NCBI RefSeq assembly: GCF_025215075.1
Contig: NZ_JAOBTH010000020.1
Coordinates: 1-64,000 of the forward strand
From: Tenacibaculum haliotis
GTDB taxonomy: Bacteria > Bacteroidota > Bacteroidia > Flavobacteriales > Flavobacteriaceae
Direction of reading: 5' to 3'
DNA: 64,000 bases
Shown here: in pieces, positions 28,776 to 36,432 of the stretch
Numbering within the stretch: position 1 is the first letter of the stretch
Layout: each line of letters opens with the position of its first letter
Program-made: the position numbers and the translations under genes
Notes under the pieces: generated by a model
Told to the model about the DNA's origin: nothing
Databases searched by the model: none
Seen by the model: only the letters and a program-made list of their open reading frames with translations

Positions 28776-29207
28776 ATGTTACAGCCAAAAAGAGTAAAAT
28801 ACCGTAAGGTACAGAAGGCGAAAGGAAATATGAAAGGTAACTCTGGTAGAGGTGCTCAACTTTCTAACGGAATGTTTGGTATCAAATCATTAGATCAGAA
28901 TTTACTTACCTCTCGCCAAATAGAGGCAGCTCGTATTGCGGCAACTCGTCACATGAAGAGAGAAGGACAGCTTTGGATTAAGATATTTCCAGACAAGCCT
29001 ATTACTAAGAAGCCATTAGAAGTACGTATGGGTAAAGGTAAAGGTGCTCCTGACCATTTTGTGTCAGTTATTAAACCAGGTAGAATTTTGTTTGAAATTG
29101 GTGGAGTACCAATGGATGTGGCAAAAGAAGCTTTACGTTTAGCTGCACAGAAACTTCCAGTGAAAACGAAGTTTGTTATTGCAAGAGATTTTGATTTTAA
29201 CGCTTAA
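28776..29207 (+). CDS. rplP: 50S ribosomal protein L16
   Basis: A 143-residue L16 near the A-site. [17 protein letters not shown] and [20 protein letters not shown] are diagnostic. 22 bp after rpsC. Confidence 0.98.
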   Translation: MLQPKRVKYRKVQKAKGNMKGNSGRGAQLSNGMFGIKSLDQNLLTSRQIEAARIAATRHMKREGQLWIKIFPDKPITKKPLEVRMGKGKGAPDHFVSVIKPGRILFEIGGVPMDVAKEALRLAAQKLPVKTKFVIARDFDFNA

Positions 29208-29218
29208 TTCTATATACA

Positions 29219-29410
29219 ATGAAACAATCAGAAATTAAAGAATTAACCACTACCGACTTACAAGGAAGGTTAGTGACGTTAAAGAAAAATTATACGGATC
29301 TTAAGATGGCTCACGCCATAACTCCATTGGAAAACCCAATGCAGATTAAAAGCTTAAGAAAAACTGTAGCAAGAATTGCTACAGAGTTAACTAAAAGAGA
29401 ATTACAATAA
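29219..29410 (+). CDS. rpmC: 50S ribosomal protein L29
   Basis: A 63-residue two-helix L29 near the tunnel exit, next to L23. MKQSEIKELTTTDLQGRL and the conserved LKSLRKTVARI-type helix (IKSLRKTVARIATELTKRE) are seen. Between rplP and rpsQ as expected. Confidence 0.97.
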   Translation: MKQSEIKELTTTDLQGRLVTLKKNYTDLKMAHAITPLENPMQIKSLRKTVARIATELTKRELQ

Positions 29411-29428
29411 TTCTAGTCAGTTTTAAAG

Positions 29429-29686
29429 ATGGAAAAAAGAAATCTTAGAAAAGAGAGAATAGGTGTAGTATCTAGTAGCAAAATGGAGAAATCTATTGTT
29501 GTTAATGAGGTAAAAAGAACCAAGCACCCAATGTATGGTAAATTCGTATTAAAGACGAAAAAGTACGTTGCACATGACGAGAATAACGACTGCAACGAAG
29601 GAGATACAGTTAGGATAATGGAAACACGTCCTATGAGTAAATCTAAACGTTGGAGATTAGTAGAAATCTTAGAAAGAGCTAAATAA
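29429..29686 (+). CDS. rpsQ: 30S ribosomal protein S17
   Basis: An 85-residue OB-fold S17. [32 protein letters not shown] and [17 protein letters not shown] are diagnostic. Ends one base before the rplN start. Confidence 0.98.
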   Translation: MEKRNLRKERIGVVSSSKMEKSIVVNEVKRTKHPMYGKFVLKTKKYVAHDENNDCNEGDTVRIMETRPMSKSKRWRLVEILERAK

Positions 29687-29687
29687 T

Positions 29688-30056
29688 ATGTTACAGACAG
29701 AATCAAGATTAAGAGTCGCAGATAACACTGGAGCAAAAGAAGTTTTAGTGATAAGAGTTTTAGGAGGAACAAGAAAGCGTTACGCTAGCGTTGGAGATAA
29801 AATTGTAGTAACTGTAAAGTCTACATCTCCAAACGGAAGTGTTAAAAAAGGTCAAGTATCTCGCGCAGTTGTTGTTCGTACTAAAAAGGAAATTAGACGT
29901 AAAGACGGATCATACATCAGATTTGATGATAATGCTTGTGTACTTTTAAATCCTACAGAGGAAATGAGAGGAACTCGTGTATTTGGTCCTGTTGCCCGTG
30001 AATTACGTGATAAGCAATTTATGAAGATAGTATCATTAGCACCTGAAGTGCTTTAA
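29688..30056 (+). CDS. rplN: 50S ribosomal protein L14
   Basis: A 122-residue L14, forming an intersubunit bridge. [36 protein letters not shown] and [18 protein letters not shown] are diagnostic. Full family length. Confidence 0.99.
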   Translation: MLQTESRLRVADNTGAKEVLVIRVLGGTRKRYASVGDKIVVTVKSTSPNGSVKKGQVSRAVVVRTKKEIRRKDGSYIRFDDNACVLLNPTEEMRGTRVFGPVARELRDKQFMKIVSLAPEVL

Positions 30057-30068
30057 ATCGACATTAAG

Positions 30069-30377
30069 ATGAAGAAGTTCAAAATTAAATCAGGAGATAC
30101 TGTTAGAGTATTAGCAGGAGATCACAAAGGATCGGAAGGGAAAGTTTTACAAATCCTTAGAGATAAGGACAGGGTGTTAGTAGAAGGTGTTAATATGGTG
30201 TCTAAACACACTAAGCCAAGTGCTGCTAGTCCTCAAGGAGGAATTGTAAAAAAAGAAGCTTCTTTACATATATCAAACTTAGCGTTAATCGAAAACGGTG
30301 AAGCTGTAAAAGTTGGTTATAAAGTAGAAGGAGATAAGAAAGTTAGATTTTCAAAAAAATCAGATAAAGCAATATAA
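30069..30377 (+). CDS. rplX: 50S ribosomal protein L24
   Basis: A 102-residue L24, an assembly initiator. The KOW motif [21 protein letters not shown] and the loop [20 protein letters not shown] are present. 12 bp after rplN, 2 bp before rplE. Confidence 0.98.
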   Translation: MKKFKIKSGDTVRVLAGDHKGSEGKVLQILRDKDRVLVEGVNMVSKHTKPSAASPQGGIVKKEASLHISNLALIENGEAVKVGYKVEGDKKVRFSKKSDKAI

Positions 30378-30379
30378 CA

Positions 30380-30931
30380 ATGAGTTACGTACCAAGATTA
30401 AAAGAAGAGTACAAGAGCAGAGTTATAAGTGCTCTTACTGAAGAATTCGGTTATAGTAATGTAATGCAAGTACCTAAATTACAAAAGATTGTTGTAAGTA
30501 AAGGTGTTGGTGCAGCTATAGCAGATAAGAAATTAATTGAATACGCTATTGACGAGTTAACTACAATTACAGGTCAAAAAGCAGTTTCAACGATATCTAA
30601 GAAAGATGTTGCAAACTTTAAATTACGTAAGGGTATGCCAATTGGTGCAAAAGTTACGTTAAGAGGAGTTAAAATGTACGAATTTTTAGATAGATTGGTT
30701 ACCGCTTCTTTACCACGTGTAAGAGATTTTAACGGAATCAAAGCGAATGGTTTTGATGGTAGAGGTAATTACAATTTAGGAATTACTGAACAAATCATTT
30801 ACCCTGAAATTAATATTGATCAAGTAAAAAAGATTAGTGGTATGGATATTACTTTTGTAACATCTGCAAACACTGATAAAGAAGCTAAATCATTATTAGG
30901 AGAATTAGGTTTACCATTTAAAAAGAACTAA
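30380..30931 (+). CDS. rplE: 50S ribosomal protein L5
   Basis: A 183-residue L5 that binds 5S rRNA and the P-site t[54 protein letters not shown] and [20 protein letters not shown] are diagnostic. Followed by rpsN 5 bp later. Confidence 0.99.
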   Translation: MSYVPRLKEEYKSRVISALTEEFGYSNVMQVPKLQKIVVSKGVGAAIADKKLIEYAIDELTTITGQKAVSTISKKDVANFKLRKGMPIGAKVTLRGVKMYEFLDRLVTASLPRVRDFNGIKANGFDGRGNYNLGITEQIIYPEINIDQVKKISGMDITFVTSANTDKEAKSLLGELGLPFKKN

Positions 30932-30936
30932 GAGAC

Positions 30937-31206
30937 ATGGCTAAAGAATCAATGAAAGCGCGTGAGCGCAAAAGAGCTAAAACGGTTGCTAAATATGCTG
31001 AAAAAAGAAAAGCTTTAAAAGAAGCTGGAGATTATGAAGCATTACAGAAGTTACCAAAAAATGCTTCTCCGGTAAGAATGCATAACCGTTGTAAGTTAAC
31101 GGGACGTCCTAAAGGATATATGCGTCAGTTCGGAGTTTCACGTGTTACTTTTCGTGAAATGGCTAACCAAGGATTAATTCCAGGTGTTAAAAAAGCGAGC
31201 TGGTAA
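30937..31206 (+). CDS. rpsN: 30S ribosomal protein S14 (zinc-free form)
   Basis: An 89-residue S14. [20 protein letters not shown] and the C-terminal [20 protein letters not shown] identify it; it lacks the CxxC-CxxC zinc ribbon and is the long, zinc-independent form. In almost all bacteria rpsH follows directly; here a terminator and four unrelated genes intervene, and rpsH restarts 3.16 kb downstream. Confidence 0.98.
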   Translation: MAKESMKARERKRAKTVAKYAEKRKALKEAGDYEALQKLPKNASPVRMHNRCKLTGRPKGYMRQFGVSRVTFREMANQGLIPGVKKASW

Positions 31207-31228
31207 CAGTAAGTTTTTATATAAAATT

Positions 31229-31264
31229 AAAAGGTGTACAATTAAAATTGTACACCTTTTTTTT
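31229..31264 (+). terminator. Strong terminator after rpsN
   Basis: Perfect 15-bp inverted arms AAAAGGTGTACAATT / AATTGTACACCTTTT separated by 2 nt (the real loop takes in part of the inner AT pairs), followed by eight T. It would stop spc transcription before the accessory genes. Confidence 0.9.
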
Positions 31265-31278
31265 GTGATATTTTTTAT

Positions 31279-31314
31279 AAACGACGTAAATTGTCGTTTT
31301 AGTTATTATTTTTG
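31279..31314 (+). promoter_or_regulatory. Candidate operator and promoter of the WYL-regulator gene
   Basis: Perfect inverted repeat AAACGAC-N7-GTCGTTT (31279-31299), then a TATTTTTG -7 box at 31307-31314, 18 bp ahead of the regulator start. No correctly spaced TTG is present. The placement is that of a repressor site; CapW/BrxR-type WYL repressors of defence operons bind such repeats in their own promoters. Confidence 0.6.
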
Positions 31315-31332
31315 GAATAGATTATAGATACA

Positions 31333-32238
31333 ATGGCTAAAAAAGAATATATAAGTAGATTTTTAAGGATAATTAAACGTGTTAAAAAAGGAGACTATCC
31401 TTCATATAATGTTTTGTTTGAATATTTGAAGAATGATTCATATCATTTTCAACAAGATTCTTTTCATTTGGGATTTTCAAAGAGAACTTTGCAAAGAGAT
31501 CTTAAAGAAATACGTTTAATTTTTAATATTGATATCTGTTATTCACGAAAAGAGAAAGGTTATTTTATTTACTCTGATGAGTTTAGTAATTTTAGTGAGA
31601 TGCTAGAAACCTATGATTTAATTGAATTATATAAAACCCAAGAAGAATACAAAAATTATTTGTTTTTAGAAGAGAAATTTAAAAAAGGAACTGAATACTT
31701 TAAGGGAATAATATTTGCGATCAAAAACCGAAAAAAAATCGTTTTTATTTATGAAAAATATTGGGAAGAAACAAAAAATGAGAGAAATGTATCTCCTTAT
31801 GGATTAAAAGAAATTAATAGTAGGTGGTATTTACTTGCTTTAAATGAACAGAATAAATTAAGGACTTACGCCTTAGATAGAATTTCTTTATTGTCGGTAA
31901 CTGATACTTATTTTGAGTATTCTTCTTTTATCAGCATAAAAGAATTGTATAAATTCAATTTTGGTGTTTCATTAGATGCACATTTAAATCCACACAAAGT
32001 CATATTCACAACAACTACAATTCAAGCTAAATATTTCAATAGTTTACCATTACATTATTCACAGATAATTGAAAATAAAACAGCTGATGAAGTTCAGTTT
32101 TCTATATATGTTAAACTAGGAGATGAATTAGTTTATAAGCTATTATCTTATGGTGATCGTATCACAATACATAAACCACCTGAGCTTATAGATAAGTTGA
32201 GAGGTATAATTAATGAAATGAGTGAGAAATATAATTAA
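31333..32238 (+). CDS. WYL-domain transcriptional regulator
   Basis: A 301-residue protein. The N-terminal winged-helix region (residues 1-80; recognition-helix-like FSKRTLQRDLKEI at 48-60) is followed by a WYL domain (about 120-200) with the signature SRWYLLAL (W165-Y166-L167) and RTYALDRI at 177-184, and a C-terminal WCX-like region to residue 301. The family senses nucleic-acid or nucleotide ligands through the WYL domain and often represses anti-phage operons (CapW, BrxR). It is the first gene of the insertion, with an inverted repeat at its own promoter suggesting autoregulation. The next gene starts 27 bp later with no promoter between. Confidence 0.88.
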   Translation: MAKKEYISRFLRIIKRVKKGDYPSYNVLFEYLKNDSYHFQQDSFHLGFSKRTLQRDLKEIRLIFNIDICYSRKEKGYFIYSDEFSNFSEMLETYDLIELYKTQEEYKNYLFLEEKFKKGTEYFKGIIFAIKNRKKIVFIYEKYWEETKNERNVSPYGLKEINSRWYLLALNEQNKLRTYALDRISLLSVTDTYFEYSSFISIKELYKFNFGVSLDAHLNPHKVIFTTTTIQAKYFNSLPLHYSQIIENKTADEVQFSIYVKLGDELVYKLLSYGDRITIHKPPELIDKLRGIINEMSEKYN

Positions 32239-32265
32239 AAACTTACCTTTAATAAATAACAAATT

Positions 32266-32970
32266 ATGATAAAAGATTACACAAAAATTCAAGAAGAAAT
32301 TAAGAAAGATATTATAGAAAAAGACAGTAATTCTATAGTTGACGGTATTATTAATACTGATAAATATGCAAAAGCTCATACCCGTATTTTATGGGTTTTG
32401 AAAGAACCAAATTCTTCAGATATAGGATGGACTTATCAAAGCTATTTGTCAATAGAAGATATCGAAAAAAAGATAGGAACTAAAGAGAATACAGTATCAT
32501 ATGAATTGTTTAGACGTATGTTTTATATTTCATATGGACTATTATCAGAAATGGATTATGACAATTTACCTGTAGCAGAAAAACTTGAAGTTTATGGAGT
32601 AGGTGAAGAGATAGCATATATTAATATAAAAAAGACTGGTGGCGAAGGAGAGTCAAAAGATTCAGAAATCAAACAAGCATATCAAGAAAATGAAGCTCTC
32701 TTGTTAAAACAAATAGCAGTGTACAATCCTAATATTATAATTTTCGGTGGTACATTAAAGTTTTTTGATTATGAAAAATTGAAAGAAATAGGTTGGGATT
32801 TAAAGGAAAGAAAAATTGTTGATGAAAACACTAATAACACACATTACTATCCTATTTCTAAAGAAAAACTAGTTATTTATCCGTATCACCCTTCTTATTT
32901 TATTAAAACTAGAGCAGTGTACTGTTCTGAAATTATTAATGCGGGCAAATTTTGGAGAGAATTATTTTAA
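32266..32970 (+). CDS. Uracil-DNA-glycosylase-fold-like protein (tentative)
   Basis: A 234-residue soluble protein that I do not recognise as a named family. In order it shows the landmarks of the UDG superfamily: an active-site-like strand-loop ILWVLKEPNSS (41-51, compare GExPG), AYINIKKTGGEG (117-128, compare YITNVVK in families 4/5), a central strand NPNIIIFGG (154-162, compare the P-x-VIVALG strand), and the terminal loop YPYHPSYF (205-212, compare HPS). Order and spacing fit; the catalytic residue is not certain. If real, it would flip or sense modified bases in DNA. It is probably co-transcribed with the WYL regulator. Confidence 0.65.
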   Translation: MIKDYTKIQEEIKKDIIEKDSNSIVDGIINTDKYAKAHTRILWVLKEPNSSDIGWTYQSYLSIEDIEKKIGTKENTVSYELFRRMFYISYGLLSEMDYDNLPVAEKLEVYGVGEEIAYINIKKTGGEGESKDSEIKQAYQENEALLLKQIAVYNPNIIIFGGTLKFFDYEKLKEIGWDLKERKIVDENTNNTHYYPISKEKLVIYPYHPSYFIKTRAVYCSEIINAGKFWRELF

Positions 32971-32987
32971 TTCTTTTTTCAGTGACA

Positions 32988-33016
32988 TTGTTTGACTGAG
33001 TCCTATTTTATTTTTG
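32988..33016 (+). promoter_or_regulatory. Consensus promoter inside the accessory insertion
   Basis: TTG at 32988-32990, an 18-bp spacer and TATTTTTG at 33009-33016, 14 bp ahead of the 165-residue gene. An inverted repeat TCAGT-N11-ACTGA (32979-32999) overlaps the -33 element and could be an operator. Confidence 0.75.
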
Positions 33017-33030
33017 AAAAAAAATAATTT

Positions 33031-33528
33031 ATGGCAAATAATTATCTGCAAAGAAATTTAAATTCTTTAAAAACAAGTAATAATACAAACTACAATCTAA
33101 CACCTTTGCAAAATTGGTGTTCAGATTGTTGGTTTTTTTTTTATAAAGATTTAGAAAAAGAACTTCTAGGAAAAACAGCATACGTTCGAATAACAAAAGG
33201 CGGATACTTCATGTTTAGTTATGCTTGTTCAAAAACTACGTTTGACAATCAAAATTTAAATTTATTCATTAAAATTCATCAAGACACATTAACTTTTTGT
33301 CTTTCTGATAATGAAGAAGACAACCGTAAATTAAAACGAGACTTTTTTGTTAAAAAGATATTAGATAAAGCAAGTGATCAAAAAATAAATGTAAAAGAGA
33401 TTGGTCATTTAGGGCGTATAATGAGTTTAGTAAAACTACAAGGAGATTATCGAGTAAAGAATAAAAAAGACTTGATGAACTTGCCCGTTACAATTAAAAT
33501 ATTAAAAAACTTAATAAAATTGATATGA
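33031..33528 (+). CDS. Hypothetical protein of the accessory insertion
   Basis: A 165-residue soluble protein, not recognised. It has a polar Asn-rich start, a CSDC pair (Cys30, Cys33) followed by an aromatic run (WFFFYKDLEKELLG), a mixed alpha/beta middle (AYVRITKGGYFMFSYA, LNLFIKIHQDTLTFCLSD) and a basic C-terminus (KNKKDLMNLPVTIKILKNLIKLI). No signal peptide or transmembrane segment. Its stop overlaps the start of the FtsZ-like gene by 4 bp (ATGA), so the two are translationally coupled and probably act together. Confidence 0.78.
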   Translation: MANNYLQRNLNSLKTSNNTNYNLTPLQNWCSDCWFFFYKDLEKELLGKTAYVRITKGGYFMFSYACSKTTFDNQNLNLFIKIHQDTLTFCLSDNEEDNRKLKRDFFVKKILDKASDQKINVKEIGHLGRIMSLVKLQGDYRVKNKKDLMNLPVTIKILKNLIKLI

Positions 33529-34127
33529 AAAATTTAAGTAAAAAAAGATGTTTTGTAGGATTAGGTGGTGCGGGTATTAATAGTATTGAACCTTTTATTA
33601 AATATGAAAAGAATGCAGATTTTTTGATTATTGATAATGATGCTATTATTGTTGATGCTAAATGTAGAAAGATAAAAACAGATTTACATGACACAAATAA
33701 ATATTTAAACTACTTTACTTTAGATAGAGAGTATGTTTTTATTTTTGGATTATCATATGCTAAAGACAGAGAAAAAGCAGGAGTAGCTTTAGCAAGAACC
33801 ATTGCACTGTTTCTTAAAGAGAGTAAAAAGGACTTTACAATGATTTTTACGATGCCTTTTTATTTTGAATTAGGATCGAATAGGCCAAAAATTTTATCCA
33901 TTAAAAATGAGTTTCAACAATTAGCGAACAAAGTATTTATTGTTGATTTGGATACTTTTAGAGACTCACATGGGAAACAGAGTATAAGTATTATGGATCA
34001 ATTTCATTATATGGTTTGGGAAAAATCAGGACTATCAATGAAAAGAGGAAAAATCGAATTAGTCTACGAAAAAATAAAACAGAAAATAAGAATGATTTTT
34101 AGTTTTTTTATGACAATTAGTCAATAA
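33525..34127 (+). CDS. FtsZ/tubulin-like N-terminal-domain protein with degenerate GTPase signature
   Basis: A 200-residue protein. Residues 10-21 (FVGLGGAGINSI) match the FtsZ T1 phosphate loop (GVGGGGxNAV). FLIIDNDAIIVDA matches the T3 region (NTDAQ). VFIFGLSYAKDREKAGVALARTIA occupies the place of the tubulin signature strand-loop, but GGGTGTG is replaced by SYAKDRE. FTMIFTMPFYFE matches the AVVTxPFxFEG strand, and IVDLDTF / SIMDQFHYM match the IPND / LxDAF region. It stops after the nucleotide-binding domain; the T7 loop (NxDFADV) and C-terminal domain are missing. It may bind nucleotide without hydrolysis, or be a structural decoy. Homology is by eye. Confidence 0.7.
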   Translation: MKNLSKKRCFVGLGGAGINSIEPFIKYEKNADFLIIDNDAIIVDAKCRKIKTDLHDTNKYLNYFTLDREYVFIFGLSYAKDREKAGVALARTIALFLKESKKDFTMIFTMPFYFELGSNRPKILSIKNEFQQLANKVFIVDLDTFRDSHGKQSISIMDQFHYMVWEKSGLSMKRGKIELVYEKIKQKIRMIFSFFMTISQ

Positions 34128-34130
34128 ATT

Positions 34131-34161
34131 AAGACTCAAAATGATAAGACTTCAAAATGAT
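34131..34161. repeat. Imperfect tandem 15/16-bp repeat at the right end of the insertion
   Basis: AAGACTCAAAATGAT (34131-34145) is followed directly by AAGACTTCAAAATGAT (34146-34161), differing by one inserted T. It begins 3 bp past the FtsZ-like stop and precedes the rpsH promoter box. It may be a binding site or a junction scar. Confidence 0.7.
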
Positions 34162-34181
34162 GGATTTCTAATAAATTTATG

Positions 34182-34189
34182 TATATTTG
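34182..34189 (+). promoter_or_regulatory. Probable promoter for rpsH and the distal spc genes
   Basis: TATATTTG fits the TAnnTTTG -7 element, followed by GC as is common at start sites in this phylum. The -33 region lacks a clear TTG. About 180 nt of leader follow before rpsH, with no gene in it. Confidence 0.6.
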
Positions 34190-34368
34190 CATTCTGTTTT
34201 TATAGGGTAAATTATGCCTTGTAAGTAAATACTACTAAAAAGTATAATGCTTATGAGATTTATCTAGAAAACAAAAAATGAATATTAACTGGTTTCAGGT
34301 TTAATAATTGCTGATTTTCATACTGTAAATAGCGTTTATTGAATACCAAAACCGAAATTTAATTAATT

Positions 34369-34767
34369 ATGTATACAGATCCAATCGCGGATTTTCTTAC
34401 TCGAGTTAGAAATGCTATCGCAGCAAATCACCGAGTAGTCGAGATTCCTGCTTCAAAATTGAAGAAGGAAATGACGAAAATTTTGTTCGATCAAGGTTAT
34501 GTTTTAAGCTACCAGTTCAATGACGATAAAGTTCAGGGAACAATCAAGATAGCTTTAAAATATGATCGTGATACGAAAGAATCAGTAATCAGAAAAATTC
34601 AAAGAATTTCAACACCAGGTTTACGTAAATACGTTGGCTCGAAAGAGATGCCAAGAGTATTAAACGGTTTAGGTATTGCTATTGTTTCTACATCTAGAGG
34701 TGTAATGACAAACAAAAAAGCTAAACAAGAAAACGTTGGTGGTGAAGTATTATGTTACGTTTATTAA
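34369..34767 (+). CDS. rpsH: 30S ribosomal protein S8
   Basis: A 132-residue S8, binder of 16S helix 21 and spc-operon autoregulator in E. coli. MYTDPIADFLTRVRNAIAAN and the C-terminal VLNGLGIAIVSTSRGVMTNKKA are diagnostic. It is cut off from rpsN by the accessory insertion and heads the distal spc unit behind its own promoter box. Confidence 0.99.
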   Translation: MYTDPIADFLTRVRNAIAANHRVVEIPASKLKKEMTKILFDQGYVLSYQFNDDKVQGTIKIALKYDRDTKESVIRKIQRISTPGLRKYVGSKEMPRVLNGLGIAIVSTSRGVMTNKKAKQENVGGEVLCYVY

Positions 34768-34779
34768 TCACTTTGTACG

Positions 34780-35325
34780 ATGAGTAGAATAGGAAAAAAT
34801 CCAATCGCATTACCACAAGGTGTTGAAGTTAAAGTAGACGGAAATGTGGTTACAGTAAAAGGTAAATTAGGAGAATTAACTCAAGAGTTAAAATCTGAAA
34901 TTACTGCAAAAATTGAAGATGGTGTTTTAACAGTTGAAAGAACATCAGATAGTAAAGATCATAGAGCAGCACACGGTTTATATCGTGCTTTAATCAGTAA
35001 CATGATTGAAGGTGTTTCTAATGGTTATACTAAGGAATTAGAATTAGTAGGTGTAGGTTATAGAGCATCTAACCAAGGGCAAAAATTAGATTTAGCTTTA
35101 GGTTTTTCTCATAACATTGTTTTAAATTTAGCAAAAGAAGTTAAGGTTGAAACAATATCTGAAAAAGGTAAAAATCCAATCATTAAATTATCTTCATTTG
35201 ATAAGCAATTAGTTGGTCAAGTTGCAGCTAAAATTCGTTCTTTCCGTGCTCCAGAGCCATATAAAGGAAAAGGAATTAAGTTTGTAGGAGAAGTATTAAG
35301 AAGAAAAGCAGGTAAATCTGCATAA
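34780..35325 (+). CDS. rplF: 50S ribosomal protein L6
   Basis: A 181-residue L6 with two similar domains. MSRIGKNPIALPQGVEV, YTKELELVGVGYRASNQGQKL and PEPYKGKGIKFVGEVLRRKAGKS are diagnostic. 12 bp after rpsH. Confidence 0.99.
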   Translation: MSRIGKNPIALPQGVEVKVDGNVVTVKGKLGELTQELKSEITAKIEDGVLTVERTSDSKDHRAAHGLYRALISNMIEGVSNGYTKELELVGVGYRASNQGQKLDLALGFSHNIVLNLAKEVKVETISEKGKNPIIKLSSFDKQLVGQVAAKIRSFRAPEPYKGKGIKFVGEVLRRKAGKSA

Positions 35326-35343
35326 TAAATAAGAGAAATTATT

Positions 35344-35694
35344 ATGGCATTATCAAAGCTTGAAAGAAGACAACGAATTAAGTATAGAATTAGAAAAATC
35401 GTTACAGGAACAGCTGCTAAACCTAGGTTATCAGTTTTTAGAAGTAACAAAGAAATCTATGCTCAATTAATTGATGACGTTGCTGGTGTAACATTAGCAT
35501 CTGCATCATCAAGAGATAAAGAAATTACATCTGGTTCTAAAACAGAAGCTGCTACTGCAGTAGGTAAAGCAATTGCTGAAAAAGCTGCTGGTAAAGGTGT
35601 TGAAACTATTTCTTTCGATAGAAATGGGTTTTTATACCACGGTAGAATTAAAGTATTAGCAGAAGCTGCTAGAGAAGCTGGTTTAAAATTTTAA
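35344..35694 (+). CDS. rplR: 50S ribosomal protein L18
   Basis: A 116-residue L18 that binds 5S r[38 protein letters not shown] and the C-terminal [23 protein letters not shown] are characteristic. 18 bp after rplF. Confidence 0.99.
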   Translation: MALSKLERRQRIKYRIRKIVTGTAAKPRLSVFRSNKEIYAQLIDDVAGVTLASASSRDKEITSGSKTEAATAVGKAIAEKAAGKGVETISFDRNGFLYHGRIKVLAEAAREAGLKF

Positions 35695-35705
35695 GAAATT
35701 ATATT

Positions 35706-36227
35706 ATGTTAGGATATAAAAACGTAGAAAGAGTAAAACCAAGCGGATTAGAGCTTGTAGATAAATTAGTAGGTGTACAGCGTGTTACCAAAGTAACTAA
35801 AGGTGGTAGAGCATTTGGTTTCTCTGCAATTGTAATAGTTGGAGATGGTAACGGAGTTGTAGGTCATGGATTAGGAAAATCTAAAGATGTTGCTTCTGCA
35901 ATTGCTAAGGCAATAGAAGACGCTAAGAAGAGTTTAGTAAGAATTCCTCTTTTAGATGGAACTTTACCTCACGAACAAAAAGGTAAATTTGGTGGTGCGA
36001 AAGTATTTATCAAGCCAGCCTCACATGGTACGGGAGTTATCGCCGGTGGTGCAGTACGTTCAGTATTGGAATCAGTTGGTGTTAAAGACGTATTATCAAA
36101 GTCTCAAGGATCATCAAACCCTCACAATGTTGTAAAAGCAACTTTTGATGCTTTATTACAATTACGTAATGCTGCAACTATTGCTAAGCAAAGAGGTATT
36201 TCTTTAGAGAAAGTTTTTAACGGTTAA
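35706..36227 (+). CDS. rpsE: 30S ribosomal protein S5
   Basis: A 173-residue S5, important for decoding accuracy and mRNA unwinding. [28 protein letters not shown] is the double-stranded-RNA-binding-like domain; [30 protein letters not shown] is the C-terminal domain. The spectinomycin-sensitivity loop region is of ordinary type. 11 bp after rplR. Confidence 0.99.
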   Translation: MLGYKNVERVKPSGLELVDKLVGVQRVTKVTKGGRAFGFSAIVIVGDGNGVVGHGLGKSKDVASAIAKAIEDAKKSLVRIPLLDGTLPHEQKGKFGGAKVFIKPASHGTGVIAGGAVRSVLESVGVKDVLSKSQGSSNPHNVVKATFDALLQLRNAATIAKQRGISLEKVFNG

Positions 36228-36238
36228 AATTTAAGACG

Positions 36239-36421
36239 ATGAGTAAAATTAAAGTTACACAAGTAAGAAGTAAAATTGGTCGCCTTAAAAGTCAAAAATT
36301 AACCTTAAAGGCGTTAGGTTTACGTAAAATGAATCATACTGTAGAACACAATGCAACAGCATCTATTTTAGGTATGGTAAAAACAGTTTCACACTTAGTT
36401 TCTGTAGAGGAAATTAAATAA
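36239..36421 (+). CDS. rpmD: 50S ribosomal protein L30
   Basis: A 60-residue L30. KIKVTQVRSKIGRLKSQKLTL and GLRKMNHTVEHNATASILGMV are diagnostic. Between rpsE and rplO as usual. Confidence 0.98.
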   Translation: MSKIKVTQVRSKIGRLKSQKLTLKALGLRKMNHTVEHNATASILGMVKTVSHLVSVEEIK

Positions 36422-36432
36422 GACAATATAAG

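Larger units (their letters stand above)
31207..34368. other. Four-gene accessory insertion splitting the spc operon
   Basis: Between rpsN and rpsH lie four same-strand non-ribosomal genes: WYL regulator, UDG-fold-like protein, unknown 165-residue protein, FtsZ-like protein. A strong terminator follows rpsN, an inverted repeat and TATTTTTG box precede the first gene, a consensus promoter precedes the third, and a TATATTTG box restarts transcription ahead of rpsH. The block looks more AT-rich than the flanking r-protein genes. No integrase, transposase, tRNA or clear terminal duplication is visible. The combination of a WYL regulator with nucleic-acid and filament-like proteins suggests a defence or stress module; function is inferred, not shown. 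Confidence 0.75.

Noticed and set aside
29413..29772. Leucine-rich minus-strand frame opposite rpsQ/rplN
   Set aside because: Antisense of r-protein genes; its Leu/Ser-rich composition is the usual artefact of reading AT-rich coding DNA backwards.
31207..34368. Insertion-sequence or integrase-borne island at rpsN-rpsH
   Set aside because: No transposase, integrase, terminal inverted repeats or convincing target-site duplication could be seen; only the short tandem repeat at 34131-34161.
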